NCBI GenBank assembly: GCA_002633005.1
Contig: NMRA01000087.1
Span: 756,320-820,319 of the forward strand
Reading direction: 5' to 3'
Source: Phoronis australis
Taxonomy: Eukaryota > Phoronida > Phoronidae
Length of the DNA stretch: 64,000 bases
The notes below the pieces were generated by a model. It made no database searches and was not told the DNA's origin. It saw only the letters and a list, made by a program, of their open reading frames with translations. Position 1 is the first letter of the stretch. Each line of letters begins with the position of its first letter. Shown in pieces: positions 23,755-36,100 of the stretch. A program made the position numbers and the translations under genes.

Positions 23755-25709
23755 GTGAGTGTGCTGTGTGCGGATCCCTTTATCTATACTTAGTGCATAA
23801 TTTGACGTGTAGTGGAAGGACACATTTATTCAAAAATATTGGTGTATGCTTTGTTTATTTTTTCCGTCATTGGTCTTCGTGTGTTAGCGAAGCCGCGATC
23901 TCTCTACTCTAGTCTTGTGTGTCGAGACTCCGTGCTCTTACTCAAAATCGAGATCGGTTCAAAGAAAAAAATCTGAATTAGTGATTTTATTGACAATGAG
24001 GCACGCCATTAAAATATCTTTCTCAAGTTTTTAAAGTTATGACAAACCACGTGCTGATGTAAAACGAAAACCGCATTTTGCAAGACAAGTTGACCCCCAG
24101 CCCAGGGCAGTGACTGAGAGAGGTTCTCCAAAGCGGGGATTTCTAGGTATAGAAATTAATCCCTGCTTTGTGTTTGTGTTTTCCTTCCTTGCAGCTTGGC
24201 TTGGCTGTTATATATATTCAACACTGTAACTTAAAATGAATGTATTTGGCTGAACAACAACAATAAGGGCAAAAGGATTAAAATCTTTTGTTTTCTTTGT
24301 CAGGGGTGCAGTACGGTAAATTTATTTAAATTGGAGTTAATTTTATGTCAAATGCTCTTTTCCAAGTTTCACTGCTCAGGCCTCAGTTGTTTATTTCTAA
24401 GAGTGTAAGCCATCATTTTTACATTAATGGATTTTTGTAGGAATTTTGACTATCATTGGTCAACAAGCTCACCTTGTGTATAGGTAGATCTTGTCCGAAG
24501 AGGGGGTCAAATCAATAGAAACTTGGATACCTATGTTATTACAAAATTTCACATGAAAATGTCACTTTTTTAAGCCTGGAATGTTACGCGTGTTCATAAT
24601 CATGGTAGATTTTGATTTTAAGGAGGTGTTTTTATGAACATCTCTGAAAGTGCCAAAAAGATGTTCTTTGAAGCTCACTTTTGGGGAGGGGAATCTTAAA
24701 GTAACATTAGGAACTCCTCTTGTTTGTAATCTTCGCCTATTTCTGAGAGCAAAAAAGGCCGAGATAGTGCCTATACTCTAGAAGCTTCACTTTATTAGGG
24801 TCCAGTTTTTAGAAAGTTGGTCACACTTTGAAAGTTTAGGTTCCTGTTACTCCACTGCTTTGTAGGGATTTTCAAAAACCTTGTTGAAACATGTACCAAA
24901 GTTTCTGGTGGTTGTCCTCCTTGGCATTCATAGAACACAGGATGGCTCTAGGTAAAAACATTTAAAGTCATGAATGCCATGTAGGGAAGAGATTTTTCGA
25001 GTCTTAAAAAACTGCTCTCTTCTTGGTGGTTGAAGATTTGTCATCCTAAGCTCAGTCTCCCCTTGTTTTACTTTAGTTTCACACAAAGAATTCCTTGCTG
25101 TTATTTAACATCCCATTGTACAACTGTGTGGTTGACCACTTTACAACACATATATGACAGTTGTGTAAGAGCACACATTTCTATAGGTGAAAGGTACTTT
25201 TGCTGTATTTCATCCTGCCAAGTTTAGTCTGTGAACGTTTTTAGTGGGGTTTTCATACCCACAGTTCAACTGTAACATTGTAAAAACAAATTGGATCACA
25301 AATAAGCTAACGATCAATTTTAGGTTTTCAAAATGGGGTCGTGAGATTAATAACTGCTTACACTCTATTTCAAGCTAAGCATTTATAAGTAAATGTTCAG
25401 TATGCAGTTCCCACAGAGTCTGCCTGTTATTTTCAGTTTCATATTTACATGAACTCTTGAGAAATAAACAGTTATCTGTCAATGTTATGCCTCTTATCCA
25501 AGGGTATGCATGCTGTATACTCTTTGTTACAAAACTCTTTTTGTTGTTTCATCTTTGATCAAAATATAAGGCAGAAAGTTAATCATAGTCTTTGTCAAAT
25601 GTTAACCAGCATTTCATGTGCACAATATCATGTATTTCCAAAACTATACAGTCAAATGACCTCAGTTCACTTAGAAAAGAACACTAAATTACTTCTTGTG
25701 TTGCTGCAG

Positions 25710-26016
25710 GTTTAGAATGTCCACCTGAAAAGCTGGACTGGTTGCCACAGCCAAAATGGACAACTACTGGATGAACCACCAGGGAGCACCCCAAACTAAC
25801 TCTTGGCCCAACCAACAAGGATGGGGTTTTCCACCAGGGTTTCCTCAGCAACGAATGGGACTTCCTCCACATCACCATCCTCCGCAACAGCCGCAGCAGC
25901 AGCAGCAACAACAGCAGCAACAGCAACAACACCAATATCATCATCATCAGCTACAGCAGCAGCACCAGCAGCTGCAGCAACAACAGCAGCATCAGCAACA
26001 GCATCAGCAGCAACAA

Positions 26017-26068
<52 letters not shown>

Positions 26069-27144
26069 TGATGCTTAATATGATGGCTGCTAATAAGTTT
26101 GGTATTGCTGGTAATCACCGCATTCCGTTTCCTGTAAGCTTCCCTGGACACCACCCAGGAAAAGATGGATTTGCAATTCCACCTCATTTCCCCAACAGTG
26201 CACCTCTGCTGGACAATGGAAAACCGCCGAAGAAAAGCAAAAAGACAACGAAATCCAAGAAAGTAACCACACCTGCTAATAAAGTTGCTCCTGTAATTTA
26301 TAACAATGAACAATTAGTCAGACCTGATTTTGATTGTAGCAGAATGGCCCGGGAAGAGTCCCAAATCAGACCAGGGTTTACTGGACCATTTGTGCATGGG
26401 CAGGCTGTCAGACCAATGGTGAGCGGGACGAATGAGCCCAGCTCATCACCACGTGTTGTTACCCCTCAGAGAGTAGCTGCAAGGACTGACCCGGATAGCG
26501 AGTCTGAAATGAACAGTCTCAGTAATATGGATCTGGCTCAACAAGCACTGAACAATTTCGATAACGATTTCTCAAACTGTTCATTGGATTCACCTGAGGG
26601 ATCACCTTTAGATTCCATTACAAGTCCCCTCGTTCATGCCATCAACAATCAGGCTAAAGCGCCATCTGGTGGTGACATGAATCTGCCAAAATCGAGTGAT
26701 GTTCATGAAGAACTCGTCACTAGTTTTGCTGTGTTGCCAAGTACACCAAAAGTGTCTGATCAGATTGTGAGAATGCCTCAGGGTAAAAATACTTCACCAT
26801 CCCCTGGTCCTAACAATCTATGTTTACCCAAAAATCTGGGGCAGGTGGCAAAAAGTGCTGCGGAACCAACTAAAGATGTCTCTCAGATTATCCAACACGG
26901 ATCAGAGTTGGATCGTGTACAGCTGGGCGATTTCGGGCCGATTCTGAACACCTCGATGCATGTACCAGCACGTCTGGGTGACATGGATAAACAAGGGAAA
27001 CCGCGACGGAAACGAAGAAAATGTTGCGGCGAGTGCCCACCCTGCCGCATTAAGGAGAACTGCGGAGAATGTTATCCTTGTAAGAACAAGGGTCTGGTGA
27101 ATATGAAGTGCAAGATGAGGAAATGTGTGATGCTGAAGGTCAAG
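25710..27144 (+). CDS. TET: TET first coding exon: polyQ tract and CXXC zinc finger
   Basis: The exon starts at 25710 after ttgctgcag; the ATG at 25756 follows an in-frame TGA. It encodes 463 residues. Residues about 40-104 are Gln/His-rich, with 16 uninterrupted CAG codons at 26020-26067. A Lys-rich NLS-like stretch ([11 protein letters not shown]) follows. The end is the CXXC domain, with cysteines at 424, 427, 430, 436, 439, 442, 452 and 457 in the spacing CGECPPC, CGECYPC, CKMRKC. The KFGG motif of DNMT1/CFP1-type CXXC fingers is absent, which marks the TET/CXXC4/CXXC5 class. The donor gtatgt starts at 27145, phase 0. Confidence 0.95.
25717..25728 (+). promoter_or_regulatory. Short upstream ORF in the TET leader
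   Basis: An ATG with a stop three codons later lies 28 bases before the TET start, in the same frame. Its stop also shows that translation cannot enter this exon from upstream in the TET frame, which supports 25756 as the start. Confidence 0.45.
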
Positions 27145-30100
27145 GTATGTATAGTCACCTATGATAGTAGCCGGATTGGGGGGGGGAGGTCTCCAGCGGC
27201 AAGAATTCACGAGAATGGCTTGTCTACCCAGGGATGGTAAAATCTCTCTGTGGGATACGTTATGATGGACAAGTGACATTTTGTGTTTTCATTTTTTCCA
27301 CCAATGATATGTAGCACCAAATAGATAAACTTAAAGGTTTACACTATTGCTGCCACCAAACAATATTTTAAGAAATTGTGAATGTTGGGTTATGTATATT
27401 CATTGTATCCTGAATATTTCGTAATAAACATTAAAAAAAACAAAAAAACAACAGTCTTGGAAGCTTATAAATAATGTAGAAAAGTTTAATTGTGAAAATT
27501 GTGTTTGTCTGAAATTGGTTAGATTTTGTCACAGTCACTTTCAAATGACTGTTACGTGTTTTTCTATAGTTCAATCTGACCACTTTCAGACAAAAAGTAT
27601 TGCCAAAATACATTGTTTTTTATTTTTGAAAGGCTTCTAACGTTCCGAATGCCGCAATTTTAAGAATAATTGTCAGGTGGTAGCTATGGTATAGATCTGT
27701 AAATATATTTTAATGTATTGACTTACAAAATATAAACAGCAAATTATCTTGTTGGCCACATTGGTGAAATTTTACTGTATTTATAAATGTATAGTTATTG
27801 TTTTTTGGGTTGTCATGGTTACCATTGTCGTTACGGTATTCATCAGCCATCAATCAAAATTTATGCCACCTGCCATTGTTATCACCTGCTGAGCTCTGGG
27901 TTAGTATTTTTTCAGTGAAAATTTGAATGAAACATTCACTTAAAATGAAGCAATTTAAGTGTTGCTGATTGTTTACTGCTTCTTTTACTATATTTGGCAT
28001 ATGATGTGATGTTAGCCTGTTGAATTTGATAAAAGTGTTGGCCATACAAATTGTTGAGTCCATAAACACGTTTTACAAGGGTTTCATTTGGCTAGTTCTT
28101 TGTGGAAATCAAGTGAACTACACTCTGCCAGTAGTTGATATTAAGAGTTTGAGAATCGGACAGTCCTTGCGGGAGAAAGTAATATTAATGGTCTAACTAA
28201 TTTTTTATATATTTCACAAGTATCCGCATTAACTATGCCTTTTGATGAAGGCAATTGACATGATATAACAACAATAGAAAAATGTTCGCTTTCTGGTCTT
28301 TAAATTTGCCGCAGCACTTCATAGGTGTCATGTGATAACATGTCATTGACCTAAAGCTGGGTTCGCGCAATCCCCTTACCAGATTGCTCATTGGCCAGCT
28401 ATAAATAGAATCCCATCTTCAGTCATGTCTGTTTACAAAGTTCTATTCCCACTGTGAGTAAATGGGTCTGTCTTAAGTTAATCATATGACGCCACCCAAT
28501 ACTGTACCTATCATTGGGTGATTACTTGAAGGTGTTTTAACCATGTCAATGGTCACTGAATTGTCCCATCTCTGCCACCTATATGATCTTAGTTACTGTG
28601 TTTTACACTGTTACACAATGATTGTTTTCGATACAACATAATAATTCTTTGTAAAGCAGTAGTTTATAAATTAAATTACGGATGTCCAGTCGAGGATCAG
28701 TTATAGAGACTCTAGTTCTCCATTTTCAAAAACAAAGAAATACGTTTTAGCTAACCTAACCAACTTGGAAGTTAACAAATTCTGTTTTGATAATCTATTT
28801 TTCAGAGTAAAAACAATTTATAAAAAATTTTGGTATTTGTTCTCGTCATTTATGACAGCTCACTTTAACTGAAAATTTGCTGTCTCTCTAAACTGGAAGA
28901 AGAACAAAGACACTTTTACAAATTTTAATTTTGTTTGAAACCTCCGTTTCTGTGAAAAAGTCCCCATTCTATGAATTCCGTTCATTTCCATCATTGTGAA
29001 AAACCACATGGTATCTACAGATAAGTGTTAATGCAACTATATTTCAATGAAGATTTTGCGCACTACTAATTGCAAAAATTGTCGTAATTTTTCCATTTGT
29101 AGAGGTAGATTAATTTGCTTTAGGGGATTTTTTTTGCCAAATCTTGTTTCATGGCTTCTTCACAGTACAGACTATGCTAGTTATCTAGGACTATATATTA
29201 CTCCCAGCTAGTAATAGACTAAATTTTTCTTCGTCTTTATTTTTGTCGAGGAATTTGACAAAATTTCTCTTGTCAGCCATATTGTGTGCTAAATAAGCGA
29301 AGGATTTTGTCTTCATCAGCATCAGTGTTACTGCTGATGTTGGGTAGAAAGTTATGTTACTAAAGATCAATTTGTTACGTTAGATATTGATTTGTAATTG
29401 ATTAGCGTTTTGACTTCTAAGAATGCATACTATTGTCATTCTTTACTTACTGGTATTTATCACATAGTATGGCTGACATGAGAAATTCCATTTTGTGTAG
29501 TTTCTCCACAAAAATCAAATGAAATTTTAGTCAATTGCTAGCATGATTTGTTCTGTTTCGTGTCATAAAACAGCTTTCGATAAATTTTCCGTTGGCAGTA
29601 AAACTATCAAGTTTTGAAAAATGGGTAAATGACAATATTGGCAATAATTTTTCTGCGAAATAAATGGAAAAGTACTGTATACGGATGTGTGCACAATTCA
29701 TGAAAGATTGAAAATTGAAGATTGTTGTAGTGTCCAGTAGTATCGGACCATGGCAATGCCCATGTTTGACTTAGTGTTATGTAATGCTCTGCTTAGTGCA
29801 CTCACCTGGTAATAGTCATGGGGGGCACTTTGAGAACCAATTTTGTCCACTACCCGGCATCAAACTGGCTCTCAGGATATGGTACCCCAGTTTGTGACTA
29901 TTTCCCCCCCTCGGTATTTGACTCCTAATTAAAACACGTGGATGCGACAACTCCTGTACTTTGTTTTTCTAGTTTAAATTCATAGTGATTAACCCCAGTG
30001 GATATTGAACTATTTTTGGTGCGTTATTCAATCCCGGCTCCTGCCTTCTCTGGCAGTGTTCTAGTCTCCAATTTATTGGGTGGCAGACGTTCATAACTAC

Positions 30101-33100
30101 CAAAAAACTTTGTTCATGAATTCACTTATTTTTCAACTTGGACTTGAAAAATGCACCCCCAACATTTATAAAATTTGCTATTGAAATATTTCGGGTTGTT
30201 ACCAAATGCTTCTAAGAATTATACAGATTTTGCAATCTTTTTGTAATGTATAAATTCTCAACATTTTCAAACGTCAATCTCGATGTTGCACAAAATACGT
30301 TTCCTGTCCCTTTGGTGTGGCTGCTAAAGGGATAGCATTGGTGAGAAAAAAGTAACTTCGGAGAAATAAGCAGTAGTGCAAGTCGAACCGAGTAACTTGC
30401 AGCGTTGTACATCTGAGCCAAATTTCACACATTAAATTGCAGAGTATTTTAAGTGTATTGAAATGGTAAAGACATGTCCTTGATTCAAGCGAATGTCTGG
30501 AAGACAACGGTAACGAATTGGCGATCTGTAATAAAATCACAAAAACAACAGGTTTTATCATTTTATAGCTCTCGTCAAAGCTAATAATTTCAAAAAGTTT
30601 ATACGATTCAAGAATTATCCCCAAAATTTCGGTTTTCGGCCACAAAAATGAAAACGTCTCTTTAATAGAAGAGTTCCATTTAAACTTAATGTAGTGGTAT
30701 TTTAGGTGATTTCACCGTTTCGGTTTCATTGTGGAGTATTAGCAATTGATACCAACTGTTGTTTGTTTCAGATTACCGAAAGCCAGCAAGAGAAACAGGT
30801 AATGTACAACTTATTTGTTATCAGTTTTCACCACGGCAAATATTTTGTCTGCTAATCTGCTTAACTCTTCTACAGGGATACTGAATAATCAAATATTTCA
30901 AGTCCCTTAAAAACTAGGGTGCTATAAAGATGTGCATGCAAGCGACTGTCTTCCTTTGTACTATGCTGTTTGTTATGTTTGTGAAGTGGCCGATTCAAAG
31001 ATGTGTCTATGTAATCACAGGCGATTTGAGTTGGTTTTAATTGACGCCCTTCCCCTGTATCAAGAGTGTGGTGAAAAATCTTCGACTTGGGACAAGAATA
31101 ATTGCTAAAATTTCCAGATTTCTGTTTTTCAGAAGCTTTGCCACATTGTGTCATGTGCTCAAACTTTTACCAACTGTTGTTTGACAATAGCTATGCCTTA
31201 CATACCATGCTAAAAGCAAAATTAATTCTCCTGAAGTTTTTTTTGAGAAATTTTACCGTCTGCAATATTGTGTCCCACGCTGAAGAATTTTACCACTACA
31301 CGTGGTAAAACCTCAGCAATGTAGGAAGCAATATGTAGGTCAAGAAATATTAGACCCGTTTTTATTACTTGGCGAAAATTTTATTTTCTCTTTTTATAAA
31401 AAATAATTACAGCACTATATTGATGGATTTTACGACTTTAAAGTTTTAATGTTGGAGAGCTATGGTTGTGCAATATTTGGAAGAGATTTGGTCTCTCGCA
31501 GCAATGTTAGAAGCCTTTGAAACCAAAAGCAGGTAATTTTGGTTTCATTTCTGTCTGACATTAGTTGCAAACTTTTGCTGTTCTTTCAAAAATGTTGATT
31601 ATGCTCTCTTGTTGATTGATTTTCATCGTTTTTAGAAACTTGCAAAGGTTATGCTGTCCATTAACCCCTTCCCTATCTTAAATTCGGTGCACCTTTTAAA
31701 ATGTTTGTAATCAAGGATAATACCTTAAAAAACCCTTCTTTGTGTTTTAACTAAGATTTTATTGTGAACTCTGTATAAACGCTTGTGGTCAAGAGGTTGA
31801 TTCAGTAATGAGATGCCCTATACCAGACAACCACATATGGCAAAGGTCTTGAAAATAACAGCTTTGAGGAAGAGAAACTGTATACAGTTCACTAACCCAG
31901 GTCTTGTCAGGACCTCCTTGTATTCAAAGGTCTCCTGTATGTCTGCTGCAGACCACAATGTATTTTTCATTGACACATGTGGCTTCCATTGAAATGAACA
32001 ATGGTTGTTTGAACAAAGGAATCTAGATATCCCTAAGTGTTGTAGTTTGCTACTGGATACACAAAAGGTATAGGGAGACCTGTGCAGACTTTTTACACCT
32101 GTACTGTTCTGCTGCAAAGAACTTGTGATCAAATGTTATATAGAGTGACAGGTCACTCAAGTTCACAAGTTCACATTTGGTGAACTTGAATGAAACTGTC
32201 ATGTCTCAAGTATTGATCTTTTTGTATTGATTTGTCTCTGCTAATGTCCAGAAAATAAAACTATACAAAAGTTGTTCCTAATGTAATGGATGCTGGCAGA
32301 ATGGAGCTAAGATATAGCTTGTTCACTTTCAGAATTGCATGTCATGATTGGTCAGTTGTAAACTTTGATGGAATTAACTCTCAGATGATAATCGTGACAT
32401 TACAACTTTGTCTTCTGATTGTTGGCTTAATATCCTGAAAATTCCACATACTGGTTCATTTATGTTGTGCTTGGCTGTCATGGCAACAACTGACTTGGAA
32501 ATTTGGTGCAAATTGATAACATAATGTGTAGAGATCCATAATGAATTGTGGGAATTTCGGTTTAGAAAACTGTTTATTTTCTTTAGAATCAGACGTACAA
32601 CTCTTTAGTTTTGTAAGGACATAAAAGCGACTTAATTCGCTTAACCAGAATTTCATCATTGAGCAAAACAGGCCAAGATAACGTCAAGCTTGATTGAGTG
32701 ATGCGGGTCTTCAAACTCAAGTAAGATAAAATGAGAATGAAATGGTATATTGCGTTAAAACTAGCACCCTTCATTCCGACCACAACATTACCATAGAAAA
32801 TGCAAGCTATTTTTAACTTGCCTTATTTCTTTAGTTGCATTACTTGATTTTTTGTGAAATGTCAAAATTAAATCAAAACAATCAACATGTGCTATTGTGT
32901 GAAACTGGATGTCCCAAGGAAATAGCCATATTACTGAAGCAGCGTTCAATATACTTTAAGAACAAAAATAATTTCTTTCATTCTTGTGCAGGACTATTTG
33001 TAAGATTAATTTGAGCTTAACACAACAGAAGTGATTTGACAAAATTCATAAGAAGTGAAATTCCATGGCCTTTTAAGGTCTCAGTCCAAATCACAGAAAT

Positions 33101-36100
33101 TAACTGTTGGTAGCGCTAAACGTTGGCTACCAAGTACTCTATCGGCATTCCAAAGGGGTCCCAGTCGCGCAAGAGCTTACTACAAACAGGTGGCGCAGCA
33201 CACAAGATCAAGTCATGTAGTGATTTACTACTAGCTGGATTGTTACAATGTTCCCAAAAACTAATCAGTGATCCCAGGGGATCTGATTTGACCATGTCAA
33301 AGCTTTAGACTTAACATTTTCTCCACGATGTTATAACGCGACCAGTGCAGCAGCTTGTGAATATTAAAAGTAATCCTAGCTAAACTAGAGTTGATTTTTA
33401 ATGTATGTGCATTTTTGCTCAGTGGTCAGTAATTTGTCAAATGACACTGAACCGATTGTCGTGACATACGTTTCAAACATTTAGTGAGGAGTTCTGTCTG
33501 GTTCTCATCTTGACAAAATTTGTGCTTGTGTGGTAAAATATTAATTTCTACTCAACTGTCCAAGCCAAATTTGATTATGTTCGAAAAAAATCATACTAAG
33601 GTTTATACAGAACTGGGCCAAAGAAAATGTACAACTTCCAAGTTTACTGTGGTATTGGGTCTATAACAAATCATGGTCAGCATAGTCACAAAACGAAAGC
33701 CTTTTCATACTAATTTAACTCCGATATGATCGGGGCATCAATGTAAACTGCGAAGTTAGTTCATTAGTTCATGCCAGCTTCTGTAGTAAACAGTAGGTAG
33801 CACTGTCATTATCGAAGTAATCACAAGGTGGCGCTGATACATCCTGTGCCTGCTAAGATTTTTTTAATGTGACAATTTGAGAACATTTATGTGTGGTAGT
33901 TAACATAAAATTTACTTCTAATTCGATTCGTGATTATTTTAGCAAAATATTAGCGAATATTAACGACGACGCTGCCCTTTAATTATTGATTATAGTATTG
34001 GCCCCTGATGATAACTTCAATGAGGCCGAATGTGACGCACTGCAGTAAATTCACCTGTTTACTGTGATGTTACCGGCAATTAGCACTGTTAACTTTGATC
34101 CAGAACCGAAGTTAACCGTTCATACTGACCGCAACTCCCCAATACACCAACGTTAGTGTGAAAGGGCCTTGAAAGTCTAATATTCACGTACAAAGTTGTT
34201 TATCTTTACAACAAGTCACACATCTAATTGGTTTGGTCAGTATCACCATTTATCGATAAAAGCCCTTAGTTGAATGGACACCTTTGCTTCGCCATCTAAC
34301 TATGAAGCTAATTTCATTATGTCGCACTTTTTGAAAATGGCTGTTAGAGGTTATGATATTTAAGATCATAATGCCAACATATTTGAATAGTAATACCGTT
34401 ACATTTGACATTTCTGTAATTGCGTAATGTTCAATTCCACAGCATTCCTCTCCCATTATATGAAAAAAGTAATCTAGTATCTATTCAATTTGTTTGTCTA
34501 TAAGTCAACTCCACAACTGCTGTCTCCTTATAGTGATGTTATAATGGTCTCCTTACTGGTAGAGTTTAGTGGCAACAAATTCCGCAGCATTTGTTTGCAT
34601 AACAGAGGGGACAATTGGAGTGGAATCAACCCAATTGTTAACAATTTTTTTGACATGTTGTAGTCAAGTGGCACCTGACAAACCTTGTCGTCTTGTTAAA
34701 TGTATTTCTGTGCCAAGAAATGTCTGATGTGCTGAGATTGTCCCAAGATGAGGATGTCACTGAATGTCATGATTGGCTCTGTATTATATTCAAACGTTAT
34801 CATGCGTTACATTAATACTTCCAGTGAAACCCAATTTCGAACTGCCTTTATGCTTTCATCAGGCTTTTTGAGTGGGATATGTCAACTCCCTCAAACTTTG
34901 AGCCAACACTCTCAAAATTACATCAGCAGCACGCTCAAATTTCAAGTCTCCACATGCTCTTTTCTTGATTGATTGTCAAATTAATTTTGACTTCTACATT
35001 TTTTTTAATGTCACCAGTCTTAGCATGTGAGTTGTTGAATCACCAGTCACATTTTCGGTTCAGTGCTGCCAATGTATTCAGATTCTTGCTATTTATGTTA
35101 GCACCAAACTCCGACATGAATACTCGCAAGAATACAGAGGTCTCTCTCAACTTCGCTGTTGTGGATGATAACGTTCCATCATTCCCCATTATCATCCTAT
35201 TCCAGTTAGAATGCTGCCTAAATGTGATGTAAATCTGATCATTCTCCGATATATCCTCTTGTTTTGACGGACAGAATTAATTTGTTTACGTAATTAAGAA
35301 GATAAAATACAGTGGTATGTTGAAATATATTTTACCAGTCACTCTTTTATTTATCTAATATCGGAATGAGGTTTTGCAGTTATAACTATCTTTGTAACTG
35401 TTGGCATTTGTGTCATCACTTGCGACGCGCGTACTACGTCTTGACTTTGAACCTAGTCGCTCAATGGGGAAACCCCTTTGATTTGATTGGTCGACGTAGC
35501 ATACCCAGTACTGTGAGAGAGAGGTCACTTGTGTTGTAATCTGGTGTAAGGTTAATTACTGTATTTTGTCAAATCCAGCCTGTGTATAGATATGAAAGAC
35601 TGCGGAGAAGCATTGTGATGCGTTTTTATTGTTGTTTTTAAATTGACTTAGTTTTTGATTGCAAAATTATATTGCTGACGAGCAATTTAAAAATTGCAGT
35701 GTTTTGTGTAATACAGGTATATAGTTAATCTATAAGCTAATGTCTCCAGTCTGATCTTTGAAGAATAATCTTTGTGTTACTTGGTTGAGCTGGTTGACCT
35801 AGCCCTCTGTTTGCTGATATAAAGTCTGTAGGGTTGCCTCCTGTTTGAGTAGGATCAATACTGTTTCATATGACCTTTTCAATAAGTCCACTGCTGGTAT
35901 CATTGATTTTTTCAATGTGAGGTTGTGCTCTACTAGGGAAACTAGGTCAGATGCTCTGTGCATCTGACTGCTTGATTGTATGTGTAGTGCTGCATGCTCT
36001 ACTATGGTGTGAATGTGTAGGTCAGTCGAGGTTCCTCAAACCTCCAGGCTGATTTCACTGAGCTATGATCTGTGTGTTATATGTGTTGCTAGTCACGTAT

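Noticed and set aside
30274-30645. 123-codon minus-strand frame in the TET intron
   Set aside because: No similarity to a known family by eye and no splice or promoter support. Frames of this size are expected by chance in 64 kb on six frames.
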